From CAZDET01 sp964504335 (GTDB lineage: Bacteria; Bacteroidota; Bacteroidia; Chitinophagales; Saprospiraceae), in the NCBI GenBank assembly GCA_964504335.1, contig CAZDET010000020.1, positions 13,063 through 77,062 of the forward strand: a stretch of 64,000 bases of DNA. Direction: 5' to 3'. Positions 50,104 to 58,342 of this stretch are shown here, one piece after another (the first letter of the stretch is position 1; every line of letters begins with the position of its first letter). The position numbers and the translations under genes are program-made. Under the pieces are notes generated by a model that saw only the letters and a program-made list of their open reading frames with translations, was not told the origin of the DNA and did not search any database.

Positions 50104-51639
50104 TTATTCGACGACTTCCATGGCCCGGTAGCCGTACATTCGGGCTCCCTCCCGTTCGTCGCGTTCCTCGTGTACATCGGCCAGGAAGAAGGCCCCGGCG
50201 CAGCAAGCGACGTTTTCCTGTAATTGCCCGCGGTGCAACTGCTCGTAGGTATCGTAGGAAATGGGCTCCCGGCTATTCAACCGCGCCATTAGCTGAAATC
50301 GCTGCGTGACGGTGCGCCAACCCGGTTGAACGACTCCCTTGAATACCTTCGATTTGGAGCCGCTACCGTAGGCGAAGAATCCAATCGCCTGTCCTTCCAG
50401 ATTGGTATTATCGCCTAAATCGGCTTCCAGGGTACTCATGAGCGAGAGGAAGATGGAGGCGGTGTAGAGATTGCCCACCAGACTGGAGGCGCGCTCGCCT
50501 CGTTCGATTTTTTCGGTAACCACTTCCTGGTAGGCAGGTGTCTTGGTGATGCTTCGCAGGAACTTGCCGCAAGCTTTGTAGAAGAGGTCGTGCTCCGGAA
50601 AATCGCCGGAGCAGGGCTCGGCAAGCTCGTTGTGTTGGGCAAAGTCGGCCCACTGGCCGCTGGCCTTTAAGTCTTCCATGTACAGCTCCGAAAACATGCG
50701 CCTTGCCTGATAGGCATAGGGCAAGTGGAAGATCAGCCGCGCCCAGTCGTGCGTGACCGGGGTGCGAGAATCGATACCTGCTTGCCTGCGGTAGGACTGC
50801 ATGGCCTCGTACAACCGGCCCTGGTAACATTCATTGGAGTACTGACCGTCGAATACCGGTGTGTTTTTGTGAATGGTGAGATACGACTCGTCGCAATCGA
50901 GTACGCCATTAGTAGACTTGGATTCAGCCAGGCTCTTTTCAATGGCCTCCGTGTCGGCATCAGATAACCCGGCGTGGTTTAGTACTTCGCGGATGATCTC
51001 TTTTTTGTGACTTTTTCGGAGGGGTTTGAAAAAGTCGTGAACGGGTCTGGTGGCTACTCCCCAGGCGTCGTCGAAGGCGATTAGCCGCGGGTTTTCCCTT
51101 ACCAGGAGGGCAACGGCCCCTGCCCCTTGGGTGTATTCGCCGGGAGAGCCCAGCTCGTACTGCGCGATATCTGCAGCGACCACAATACCGATCCTCCCCT
51201 GTCCATTGCGCACCCAGTCGAGTGTATTCTGCAAGGCGTCGACAGCGCCGATACAGGCGAACACCATGTCGACTACATCGCAGTTGAGGAAGCAATTTGG
51301 TCCGAATTCCAGCTCGAAGTGCTGTTTGAGCATTTCCAGCGCGTAGGTGGCGGTGGGTTTGGCGCCGTCGAGCGCCGATTCCGTCCCTAGGTAAATGCGG
51401 CCGATCTGATGGGGGTCGATATCGTTATTGCGCAGGAGATTGACGATGGCATTGGCCACAAAGGTTGCCGTGTCTTCGCAGGCATCCGGCACCGCCATGG
51501 CGGTGAGGCCCAATCCCTTGTGCAGTTTTTGATAATCGAGATCGCGCACCTCCGCCAGGGATTCGATGGGCAGATATAGCTGCGGAATGTAGGCGGCCAT
51601 GTCGTCGATGCCTACGGAGGGTTTGCCAGCTTGGTTCAT
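50104..51639 (-). CDS. mvaS: Hydroxymethylglutaryl-CoA synthase
   Basis: This 511-residue enzyme starts at the ATG at 51639 (NQAGKPSVGIDDMAAYIPQL). It has E87 in YLGTES, catalytic C129 in MVFACIGAVDAL, the VVAADIAQYELGSPGEYTQGAGA segment split by the usual turns, and the later FHLPYAYQARR with the conserved histidine. It joins acetyl-CoA and acetoacetyl-CoA to HMG-CoA in the mevalonate route to isoprenoids, which Saprospiria and some other Bacteroidota use. It is longer than the ~390 residues of Gram-positive enzymes, with an extra C-terminal part. Confidence 0.93.
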   Translation of the reverse strand: MNQAGKPSVGIDDMAAYIPQLYLPIESLAEVRDLDYQKLHKGLGLTAMAVPDACEDTATFVANAIVNLLRNNDIDPHQIGRIYLGTESALDGAKPTATYALEMLKQHFELEFGPNCFLNCDVVDMVFACIGAVDALQNTLDWVRNGQGRIGIVVAADIAQYELGSPGEYTQGAGAVALLVRENPRLIAFDDAWGVATRPVHDFFKPLRKSHKKEIIREVLNHAGLSDADTEAIEKSLAESKSTNGVLDCDESYLTIHKNTPVFDGQYSNECYQGRLYEAMQSYRRQAGIDSRTPVTHDWARLIFHLPYAYQARRMFSELYMEDLKASGQWADFAQHNELAEPCSGDFPEHDLFYKACGKFLRSITKTPAYQEVVTEKIERGERASSLVGNLYTASIFLSLMSTLEADLGDNTNLEGQAIGFFAYGSGSKSKVFKGVVQPGWRTVTQRFQLMARLNSREPISYDTYEQLHRGQLQENVACCAGAFFLADVHEERDEREGARMYGYRAMEVVE

Positions 51640-51753
51640 AAGCAGTAGCGTCTTGAGCGAATGATGGCTTAGGAACAAGCCCCTGGGCGGTAGGTTCAAA
51701 AGAAGGGGGAACCGGTGGCCGAATAATAGTCCGACTACCGGCCCACAAGCCGA

Positions 51754-52392
51754 TTATTCTCCGGCCGCATCTACGGTAATGGACAGGAGGACGGTATCCC
51801 ATGCGAGGATAACCTCGTTGCCTTCCACCATGAAGTCCATCGTTTCCCGGCTGGCATCCGCCATTTCGGGAGTCACCATAACGCGGAGTGCGTCCTGTTC
51901 TTCCTGGTAGCTGAAGGCGCCAAACTGCTCCGGCTCGGAGCTGAAAATGACGGTCCAATCTCCCGATTCCATGGGAATGGTAAACAGAGCGTACTTTCCG
52001 GCGGCGAGCGGTGAGCCTTCCACCATGACATCAGCGCCGAATTCGATGGTAGTGGCTTCATTGGCCCCCGTGCGCCATACCTGGCCGTAGGGCTCGAGGC
52101 CCCCGAAAATCTCCCGGCCTTTCACGGAGGGGCTTCCGTAGTTGACGGTCACATCGACGCCGGCCACAGTACCGGTCAATTCTTTCCGAGGACTGGCGAT
52201 TCCGTCCTTTACCACTACTACTTCGAATTGGTCGCCCGACATGGCCGTCGTGGGGCTCGGAGCAGCTTCGGGCTCCTGTGCGTCCATTGTTTCTTCGGTG
52301 GCCTCTTCCGTACCCTCAGCGGTAGTGCTGCTTTCACAGGCGAAGACAAGTACCATCATCGCCAGGAAAAAAAACATGCGTATTACTTGCAT
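51754..52392 (-). CDS. DUF2911 lipoprotein
   Basis: This 212-residue lipoprotein starts at the ATG at 52392. The signal MFFFLAMMVLVFACESS has a lipobox cysteine at residue 19, followed by a Glu/Thr-rich linker. The main domain is DUF2911 (VTVNYGSPSVKGREIFGGLE, then PYGQVWRTGANEATTIEFG, then AGKYALFTIPMESGDWTVIF). The family has no proven function; it is widespread in exported Bacteroidota proteins. It lies 41 bases after the FUSC-type gene and 114 bases before mvaS, all on the same strand. Confidence 0.92.
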   Translation of the reverse strand: MQVIRMFFFLAMMVLVFACESSTTAEGTEEATEETMDAQEPEAAPSPTTAMSGDQFEVVVVKDGIASPRKELTGTVAGVDVTVNYGSPSVKGREIFGGLEPYGQVWRTGANEATTIEFGADVMVEGSPLAAGKYALFTIPMESGDWTVIFSSEPEQFGAFSYQEEQDALRVMVTPEMADASRETMDFMVEGNEVILAWDTVLLSITVDAAGE

Positions 52393-52433
52393 TGCGATTG
52401 GTGATTGATTTGGGTGCAAGATACGCGCTTGGA

Positions 52434-54611
52434 TTAAATTGTTGAATTTCCGGGGGGAATGTGCTCCGAATAAACGAGTTGTAGGCGGTTTGATTGGGTC
52501 TTCAGTTGCTGAGTCGAATGCCCGAGAAGCGGAAAGATCCGAAAGGCCGGATGATCCGCCTGCGGGCGGGTATGTTCCTGTAATTCGGACAACAGGGGCT
52601 GAAAGGATGGGTGGTTGGTTTCGATGGTGCGCTCTTCCGACAGGGTCGTGTACTGGTCGGGTAATGCCCACGACTCGGCCAGCTGATCGAGCTTTGATTC
52701 CATATCTTTCAGAAAGGTGCTCATGCGTTTGTGCTGCACGGTGGCAGGATAATACCGGAGCCGATCACCCAGTGTGGCCAGCAGGATGAGCTGCTGCTCG
52801 CTCGCCATCAGTAGCTGCTCGTAGGTTTCCCGAAGTGGGCGATTGTTGAGGGGCTCCGCCCGCATGCGGTCTATCGCTGTTTGCATTTCGCGCTGCCGGG
52901 CGAAGGCCCGCTCCTGGGCCAGATCGTAATCGCGTTCTTCCTGCCGGCTGCTTCCCTTGCCCAGTAACGGAAACTGCCGGACCAAGTCTCGTTGGGACTG
53001 GAAGTTGCGCCGCACGCGTCGAGGGAGCGCCTGATGTTCCCAAAACGTAATTAAGTAGCGTACACTCACGAAGGCCAGAAACGCTCCAATTAGGGTGTCG
53101 ACCACCCGAAACAGGGCACTTTCGAAAAAATCGATTTGCTGATATGCGTACAGGAAGAGAATAAATACCGAAAAAAGGGCTGAACTGATGGCGTAGTTTC
53201 GCTCGATGAACGCAAAAGCAAGTTGCAGGGACAGGGCGAAAACGGCAATCTCACCGTATGGCCCCAAATCCAGCACGTGCAAGCCGACGCCGATCAGAAC
53301 GCCGATCAGCGTACCGATGATCCGCAGGGAAAACCGCTGTTTGCTGGTGCGGTAATCGGGCTTTAGAATAACGACGCTGGTCAGCAAAATCCAGGAAGGG
53401 TTTGAAAGCTCGAAGTAGCGGCCGATGAAGTAGCCGCTCACTCCGACTAGCGCAATGCGGAAAGCGTGGCGGAAGGCCCGCGATTTCCAATTTAATGCTC
53501 GCCGCAATCGGGGCCAGCGGACGTCCGGATCGTAAATCCCGGTGTAAAAGGGTAGGGGCACGTGTTGCCCTTCGGTGCTTTCATCAGCTAATAGCTTGTT
53601 TTGCAAGGCCTGTATGCAGTGGTACGTCCGATGTTGATAGGCAATCAACTCATCGGCAATGGGCCGTCCGCTCGGGTTTGCACAATTGGAAAGCGGAGGG
53701 ATTTCCCGGGCCTTCCATCCTCCCAGTCCGGTCGGGTGAATCGACTGAGCCATGTTCCGTAGAATATCTACCAATTGTTGCTGTCGATTGATGATAATGG
53801 TTTCCTGGCGGTCGGAGCCTTGCGACCGATGCAGTTGCTCAAAATCAAAGGAATGGCCCAAGGCCCGGTCCCAGATTTGAACGAGTATTTCGAGCCCCTC
53901 GAAGAGCGGCGCGTAGTTGTCTCGGTAGCGGTAGATGAAGTTGAATTCTTCGGCCAGTAACTTTTCGAGTTGGGCTTTCTGTGCGAGCAGTCGATTGCGC
54001 ATATCCAGGTGCCGCCGGAGCCACTCCTCCGGAGCGTAGGGATCGGTAATCGAATCGGCCTGCAATTCCAGGTAGTCGGCCGTGAGCGCCAGCGACGCCC
54101 GCAGCTGACGCATTAGCGCCCAGGGGTGCGCCACGTAATGCCAAAAGGACGTGTACAAAAAATACCACCCGGCCCCAGCCAGAGTGAGGCCTCCCAATTC
54201 CAGCCATTCCCACAGCGTGTCGACCGAACTGCCCATGGATATCAGAATCGCCAGCGTCGCGAAGATGGTCATGAGGTTGTAGGGCTCGCTGAACAGCGAA
54301 ACAAAGCTCAGGCTGAACAGCACCGAAAAAAGGAACAGCGCCAGTAGCCAATCGATCTCCACAATGAGCACATTGATCAGGATAATGGCGGTATTGAGGA
54401 GCGCTGCAGTGCCGATGAGCTTTGCCTTACGGCGAAAATTTAGCGGCAAATCCAACCCCATCACGATGAGTGCTCCACCCATGATGGTCATCCCAATCTG
54501 CGGATAGCCCGCCAGGCGCAACGCCACCAACGGCAGGACGACCCCCACTACCCGGCGCAGGGAAAGGTAGAAGGTATCGGAATGCACGAAATTAAGTAGG
54601 GTATCCCGCAT
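52434..54611 (-). CDS. FUSC-family (YccS/YhfK-like) inner membrane protein
   Basis: This 725-residue protein starts at the ATG at 54611 (RDTLLNFVHSDTFYLSLRRV). Two bundles of membrane helices (about residues 20-180 and 395-520, for example ALFLFSVLFSLSFVSLFSEP and VIFALSLQLAFAFIERNYAI-type) are each followed by a soluble helical part (~190-390 and ~540-725). This split is usual in YccS/YhfK and FusC-like proteins, some of which are linked to aromatic acid efflux. There is no periplasmic partner (membrane fusion) gene nearby. Function in transport is inferred from family. Confidence 0.87.
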   Translation of the reverse strand: MRDTLLNFVHSDTFYLSLRRVVGVVLPLVALRLAGYPQIGMTIMGGALIVMGLDLPLNFRRKAKLIGTAALLNTAIILINVLIVEIDWLLALFLFSVLFSLSFVSLFSEPYNLMTIFATLAILISMGSSVDTLWEWLELGGLTLAGAGWYFLYTSFWHYVAHPWALMRQLRASLALTADYLELQADSITDPYAPEEWLRRHLDMRNRLLAQKAQLEKLLAEEFNFIYRYRDNYAPLFEGLEILVQIWDRALGHSFDFEQLHRSQGSDRQETIIINRQQQLVDILRNMAQSIHPTGLGGWKAREIPPLSNCANPSGRPIADELIAYQHRTYHCIQALQNKLLADESTEGQHVPLPFYTGIYDPDVRWPRLRRALNWKSRAFRHAFRIALVGVSGYFIGRYFELSNPSWILLTSVVILKPDYRTSKQRFSLRIIGTLIGVLIGVGLHVLDLGPYGEIAVFALSLQLAFAFIERNYAISSALFSVFILFLYAYQQIDFFESALFRVVDTLIGAFLAFVSVRYLITFWEHQALPRRVRRNFQSQRDLVRQFPLLGKGSSRQEERDYDLAQERAFARQREMQTAIDRMRAEPLNNRPLRETYEQLLMASEQQLILLATLGDRLRYYPATVQHKRMSTFLKDMESKLDQLAESWALPDQYTTLSEERTIETNHPSFQPLLSELQEHTRPQADHPAFRIFPLLGHSTQQLKTQSNRLQLVYSEHIPPGNSTI

Positions 54612-54671
54612 GAAATCAACCGGTTGAAAACGATTGTTACAACTCTTTTTACTGCCACAAGTTGTAGCGGT

Positions 54672-55166
54672 ATGAGAAATCGCATCGAGCCAAAACCCGG
54701 GCAGGAAAGTGTCTGGGACTATCCGCGCCCACCCCGGTTGGAAGCGGTAACCAAGCACGTCCGCATCGAGCAGAGCGGCATCGTCATCGCGGATTCCAAC
54801 CGCACCTTTCGCGTGCTGGAAACCAGCCATCCGCCAGTCTTCTATATCCATCCGGACGATATCAAAGAAGGCGTGCTCCAGCCTTCCGCAGCGCGTTCTA
54901 CCTTCTGCGAATTCAAAGGGCAGGCCAAATACTGGGACCTGGTGATCGGTGAAGAGCGCCTACCCGGCGTGGCTTGGAGTTATCCCGCTCCGACTTCGGG
55001 CTTCGCAGCTATTAAGGATTACCTCGCCTTCTATCCGTCAAAAGTCGATGCCTGCTACGTCAACGACGAGCGCGTACAGGCCCAGGAAGGTGATTTTTAC
55101 GGCGGTTGGATTACTTCGGATATTGTCGGGCCGTTTAAGGGCGGAGTGGGGACGTGGGGCTGGTAG
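54672..55166 (+). CDS. DUF427 domain protein
   Basis: This 164-residue protein starts at the ATG at 54672 and opens RNRIEPKPGQESVWDYPRPP, the standard DUF427 opening. RTFRVLETSHPPVFYIHPDD, CEFKGQAKYWDLVIG and VAWSYPAPTSGFAAIKDYLA-like segments follow, with PSKVDACYVNDERV near the end. The fold is a small beta barrel of unknown biochemical role. It is divergent from the FUSC-type gene and ends two bases from the opposing PIN-domain gene. Confidence 0.92.
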   Translation: MRNRIEPKPGQESVWDYPRPPRLEAVTKHVRIEQSGIVIADSNRTFRVLETSHPPVFYIHPDDIKEGVLQPSAARSTFCEFKGQAKYWDLVIGEERLPGVAWSYPAPTSGFAAIKDYLAFYPSKVDACYVNDERVQAQEGDFYGGWITSDIVGPFKGGVGTWGW

Positions 55167-55167
55167 A

Positions 55168-55602
55168 TTAAAGGTCGATTAGAGTTATGTCAGCATTTAT
55201 CATCAATCGCTTGAAGTCTCTACCATTTAGTGTAAATAGCTCCTCGCAACCTACCTTTTTAGCAGCAGTGTAATGAAGCGCATCGTAGATGCTCCCACTG
55301 ACCAGTTGGAGCCCTTCCACTAAATTCAAGGCTTCGAGGTAATCATCTTTATCGAGGGAGACAATCTTGAAATAAGGGATTAAGCTTTTACGGAAATAGG
55401 CACCCACCTGATTAGGAGTTAGTGCCATGTTCTGGGGAAGGCGTGTAAGGTTTGAGTACATTTCGGCCATCGAGTGAGTAGACACGTAAAGATCATGGCC
55501 TTCATTGATCGCCTGTTCCAGCAAAGGCTTGCAATCATTATAACGAGGGTGCTTTTTAATAGTCGCAGCTACGAAAATGGAGGTATCAAAGTATTTTTTC
55601 AT
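55168..55602 (-). CDS. PIN-domain toxin (VapC-like)
   Basis: This 144-residue protein opens KKYFDTSIFVAA and has the four acidic residues of PIN ribonucleases: D6, E47 (HSMAEMYSNL), D107 (SIYDALHYTAA) and D129 (NGRDFKRL). PIN toxins of VapC type cut tRNA or rRNA until neutralised by the partner. Its start overlaps the stop of the AbrB-type antitoxin gene by four bases (ATGA). All active-site residues look intact. Confidence 0.92.
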   Translation of the reverse strand: MKKYFDTSIFVAATIKKHPRYNDCKPLLEQAINEGHDLYVSTHSMAEMYSNLTRLPQNMALTPNQVGAYFRKSLIPYFKIVSLDKDDYLEALNLVEGLQLVSGSIYDALHYTAAKKVGCEELFTLNGRDFKRLMINADITLIDL

Positions 55603-55874
55603 TCTCCCAGCCCTGATACTTTCTTGTCTCTCTCTTCCCGCGACTCCTTGATTAGCTCAACAATATCAAAATCGACTGGCTCCTCTGAACCCGGAAGGTC
55701 GAACACGATTAAATTCCCAATTTTCTGTTCAACTAACCTTGTGTACTTTGGGCTTAGAGTCAAAGTCCCATTTACCATTTCCAGGCAAATGGGAGTTCCT
55801 GGTTCCAGTGCCAATTCCTCCCGTATTTTCTTCGGAATCAGGATACGGCCAAACCGATCGATCGTAACTTCCAT
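55599..55874 (-). CDS. AbrB/MazE-type antitoxin (VapB-like)
   Basis: This 91-residue protein has a swapped-hairpin AbrB DNA-binding domain at the N-terminus (VTIDRFGRILIPKKIREELA) and a C-terminal tail (EEPVDFDIVELIKESREERD) that would bind the toxin. The tail is acidic as expected. It is the first gene of the toxin-antitoxin pair. A perfect eight-base inverted repeat 7 to 35 bases before the start is a natural operator for it, giving autoregulation. Confidence 0.9.
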   Translation of the reverse strand: MEVTIDRFGRILIPKKIREELALEPGTPICLEMVNGTLTLSPKYTRLVEQKIGNLIVFDLPGSEEPVDFDIVELIKESREERDKKVSGLGE

Positions 55875-55880
55875 AGCTAT

Positions 55881-55909
55881 TTTGCCAAAAAAACAAAGAA
55901 ATTGGCAAA
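55881..55909 (-). promoter_or_regulatory. Operator of the toxin-antitoxin pair
   Basis: TTTGCCAA (55881-55888) and TTGGCAAA (55902-55909) form a perfect inverted repeat around 13 bases, ending seven bases upstream of the antitoxin start. On the minus strand the spacer holds TTTCTTTG, one base from the TAnnTTTG box, so repressor binding would block the promoter. Confidence 0.6.
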
Positions 55910-55944
55910 TTAGTTCCGAAAAGTAGGTGCGCTCTCCCGCGTTC

Positions 55945-57156
55945 CTAGTTGAAGTGATAATTATATGTATCGCGTTCTCCGCTACGGTCTACCACGGCCC
56001 AAAAGTCGTAATCGCCCCAACTGGGGATACGCAGGTGGAAGATCCAGTTTTCCTCGACGGATTCGTCCGATTCGGGCCAGGGAAGTTCGCTCGACAGGAC
56101 CGACTGATCGAGGGGAATGAGTTGCAATAGGCTTTTCTGGAGGGTAATACGGACTAGCTCATCCAAGTACCATTCATAGCCCGCGGGGCTGCTGAAGGCA
56201 TCCCGCTTCAGGCTTTCCGCCCGGATGGCGATGATGGAACGCAGGCCTCCTTCGTCTTCCTGTAAAAACGAATCCATCGCTGCGCGTAAGGCCTCCATGA
56301 AAGACACCTTTCCGCCCAGCCGCCGCTGTCGGGTCACTTCGATAGGGTCGATTTGCCAGCGGATACCGGTTAGATCGTATTCCGTTTCCAGCAACAGGCG
56401 CAGCAAATCCTGTTGGGTGTTGGGGTGGAATTCCGACGCGGCGTAGGCGAAAACCTGTGTGTCTCCCTTCCGGCGAACCTGGGCGTAAAAATCGAAATTA
56501 AAATCTCGTGTCGCTAAAATTCGAAAGGTCCAGAAGGCCTCCGGATGTACAATGTCTTCGGGTGATAAGTTATCTCTTTCGTCAACGGGCACGTGACCGG
56601 AGAAATCGAGCGGTAACAGTTCCAGGGTCGCTTCTCCGTCGGGCAGCGACAAGTAGCCTTGTATCTTATTGATGCGCCCGATGGGGTCGAGCCACGGAAT
56701 CTCGGCGTATTCAATGGCCCGAGGATAAAGCGGCTCCGATTGGTAAAGTAAGGCGTGCATGGCAAGCGTAAGCGCTTCTTCGAACCCTTGTTGGTTTTCG
56801 AGGGCTTCCTGCCGGGCTACTTCCTCTGCGGGAATATCCCACCGAAGATAAGGCAGACCAAAGCGGTTGCGCAGGATCGCCTCAATGCGAGCGTTCAGAT
56901 CGGTGGGCTCCCATTGTTGCTCCTGGTACCACTTTTCTGCATCGTCATCAACCGTTCGGTAGACCAATAAAAAATCGAATGTTTCCTGGGCGACCTCCTG
57001 GGGGATCCCACTTTGTTGGGCGTGCTCCCAGAGCACTTTCATATCCGCCAAAGAGATGGTGCCGTCGTTGCGCCCCCTGGTCAGGGCATCGGCCTTCCGA
57101 ATGAGGGAGTAGTCGTACTTGCGCCTTGGTACGGCGGCAAAAATTGCTGGATTCAT
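55945..57156 (-). CDS. Internally duplicated protein of unknown function
   Basis: I recognise no known family in this 403-residue protein without a signal peptide. It opens NPAIFAAVPRRKYDYSLIRK. It has two related halves: ALTLAMHALLYQSEPL then FWTFRILATRDFNFDFYAQV-RRKGDTQVFAY in the first, and ALRAAMDSFLQEDEGG then NWIFHLRIPSWGDYDFWAVV-DRSGERDTYNY in the second. A conserved beta segment (W/F-x-F-x-I-x-x-x-x-D-F/Y-x-F-x-A-x-V-x-R) thus occurs twice, with a Gly-Asp-Thr loop after each. It lies between the toxin-antitoxin pair and a coiled-coil exported protein gene, same strand. Confidence 0.75.
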   Translation of the reverse strand: MNPAIFAAVPRRKYDYSLIRKADALTRGRNDGTISLADMKVLWEHAQQSGIPQEVAQETFDFLLVYRTVDDDAEKWYQEQQWEPTDLNARIEAILRNRFGLPYLRWDIPAEEVARQEALENQQGFEEALTLAMHALLYQSEPLYPRAIEYAEIPWLDPIGRINKIQGYLSLPDGEATLELLPLDFSGHVPVDERDNLSPEDIVHPEAFWTFRILATRDFNFDFYAQVRRKGDTQVFAYAASEFHPNTQQDLLRLLLETEYDLTGIRWQIDPIEVTRQRRLGGKVSFMEALRAAMDSFLQEDEGGLRSIIAIRAESLKRDAFSSPAGYEWYLDELVRITLQKSLLQLIPLDQSVLSSELPWPESDESVEENWIFHLRIPSWGDYDFWAVVDRSGERDTYNYHFN

Positions 57157-57174
57157 GGTTTATAGATTCTTGGT

Positions 57175-57209
57175 TAAAAAATCCCTGCGGAGACTCTCCA
57201 CAGGGATTT
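57175..57209 (-). terminator. Intrinsic terminator of the exported coiled-coil gene
   Basis: AAATCCCTG and CAGGGATTT with inner GGAGA/TCTCC form a long stem (57179-57208); the minus strand continues with a T-run. It ends the 57262-57954 transcript before the duplicated-protein gene. Confidence 0.85.
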
Positions 57210-57261
57210 CTTGTACGCCAGATGCTTTGGGAAGGATTCAGAGATGCTATGTTAGCATCTC

Positions 57262-57954
57262 TCAATTAATTCCCTCAATTCGGGCACTCACGGCTTTCAA
57301 CGACGATTCCCGGCGCTGCATTTCCGCTTCTTTTTCCGCGAGATCCTTCAGGCTTTTTTCGATTTTCTGGCGTAGGTTTTCATTTTCTTTGCGCATCTTT
57401 TCGATTGTCTTTTCGTTATCGGCGATTTGGTCGCGCATATCTTTTTCTTCCTTGCGCAGGTCTTCAATCATTTCGCGCATTTCCTCTACCTGGGCGGTGT
57501 AGTATTCCGGTAGGTAGGTAAGCGTAAATTCCCGAACGAGCTCTTTCAGGGCGCGAAACTCATTGGGGTATTTTTCCGGAGTAATGGGGAAATCATACCC
57601 AAACATGCCGTATACGGACAGTTGGGTTTGATTTTTGACCTTCTCCAACTGCGCGTAAAAATCCATCGATTTTGCGGAAACCGAAGGCACCGTCACTTCT
57701 TCCCCGATCAGCATATCGCCGCCGCCGAACAGGCCTTTCTTTTTCAAATTGACGCCTCGCTCTTTGCGCAGCCATTCTTCAAAGGCATCTTTCACGGCAT
57801 CCTTATCGGGTTCGAGCAGTACTTGAGCGGCCATGTACTTTTCCTTGTCCATCTTGACCGTCCCTTCGGAAATAACGACTGCCTGGGCCGGCAGCATTTG
57901 AAAACCGAGAAGTAGCAAATAGAAAATTAGACTGTAGCGAATGAATTGTTTCAT
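57262..57954 (-). CDS. Exported coiled-coil protein of unknown function
   Basis: This 230-residue protein starts with signal peptide KQFIRYSLIFYLLLLGFQML, cleaved around PAQA. Residues ~28-145 are a soluble part with no recognised family (MDKEKYMAAQVLLEPDKDAV, LFGGGDMLIGEEVTVPS). Residues ~155-225 are a long heptad-type coiled coil (EEMREMIEDLRKEEKDMRDQ). It may form an oligomeric periplasmic or surface rod. It has no anchor or T9SS domain. It is divergent, across the 388-base gap, from the EAD-type membrane gene. Confidence 0.8.
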   Translation of the reverse strand: MKQFIRYSLIFYLLLLGFQMLPAQAVVISEGTVKMDKEKYMAAQVLLEPDKDAVKDAFEEWLRKERGVNLKKKGLFGGGDMLIGEEVTVPSVSAKSMDFYAQLEKVKNQTQLSVYGMFGYDFPITPEKYPNEFRALKELVREFTLTYLPEYYTAQVEEMREMIEDLRKEEKDMRDQIADNEKTIEKMRKENENLRQKIEKSLKDLAEKEAEMQRRESSLKAVSARIEGIN

Positions 57955-58132
57955 AATTTAGCTTTTTGGTGTAAGGACATCTATTATAACGCAAGCCAAT
58001 CGCGATTTGCTCACTAACCCGGTGAATATCACCTTCTTCTGGTGATGCTTGTCACGTTTGCGCAGGGCTTTTGCACGCCTGAATATTCGGATGGTTTGTA
58101 TTTACCGCCTTATGTGCTTTAAAATCTGGTTC

Positions 58133-58222
58133 TCTGACAATTTTCGTGGTTATATCGACACAAATCCTCTACCTTCAATCCTTTTCGGCCATCGGTTTTG
58201 TGTCGACCACAAAAATTGTCAA
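58133..58222. repeat. Long imperfect inverted repeat in a gene-free gap
   Basis: The left arm 58133-58164 (TCTGACAATTTTCGTGGT then CGACACAAA, with a five-base TATAT insert) pairs with the right arm 58197-58222 (TTTGTGTCGACCAC then AAAAATTGTCAAA). About 27 paired bases flank a 32-base loop. The gap 57955-58342 holds no gene. No T-run follows, so it is not a simple terminator. It may be a remnant of a miniature mobile element, a binding site for two dimers, or a structured RNA. Confidence 0.7.
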
Positions 58223-58342
58223 AGAAGGTAAAATCTTTCGGAAAAACTTCTATGAAAGGATCGCCCTATCCTGCCAGACATGGTAAATTGTAGGCACCGG
58301 CAGATTCACCAATCACCGGTTGATGGTCGAGTAAAGCAGTTT

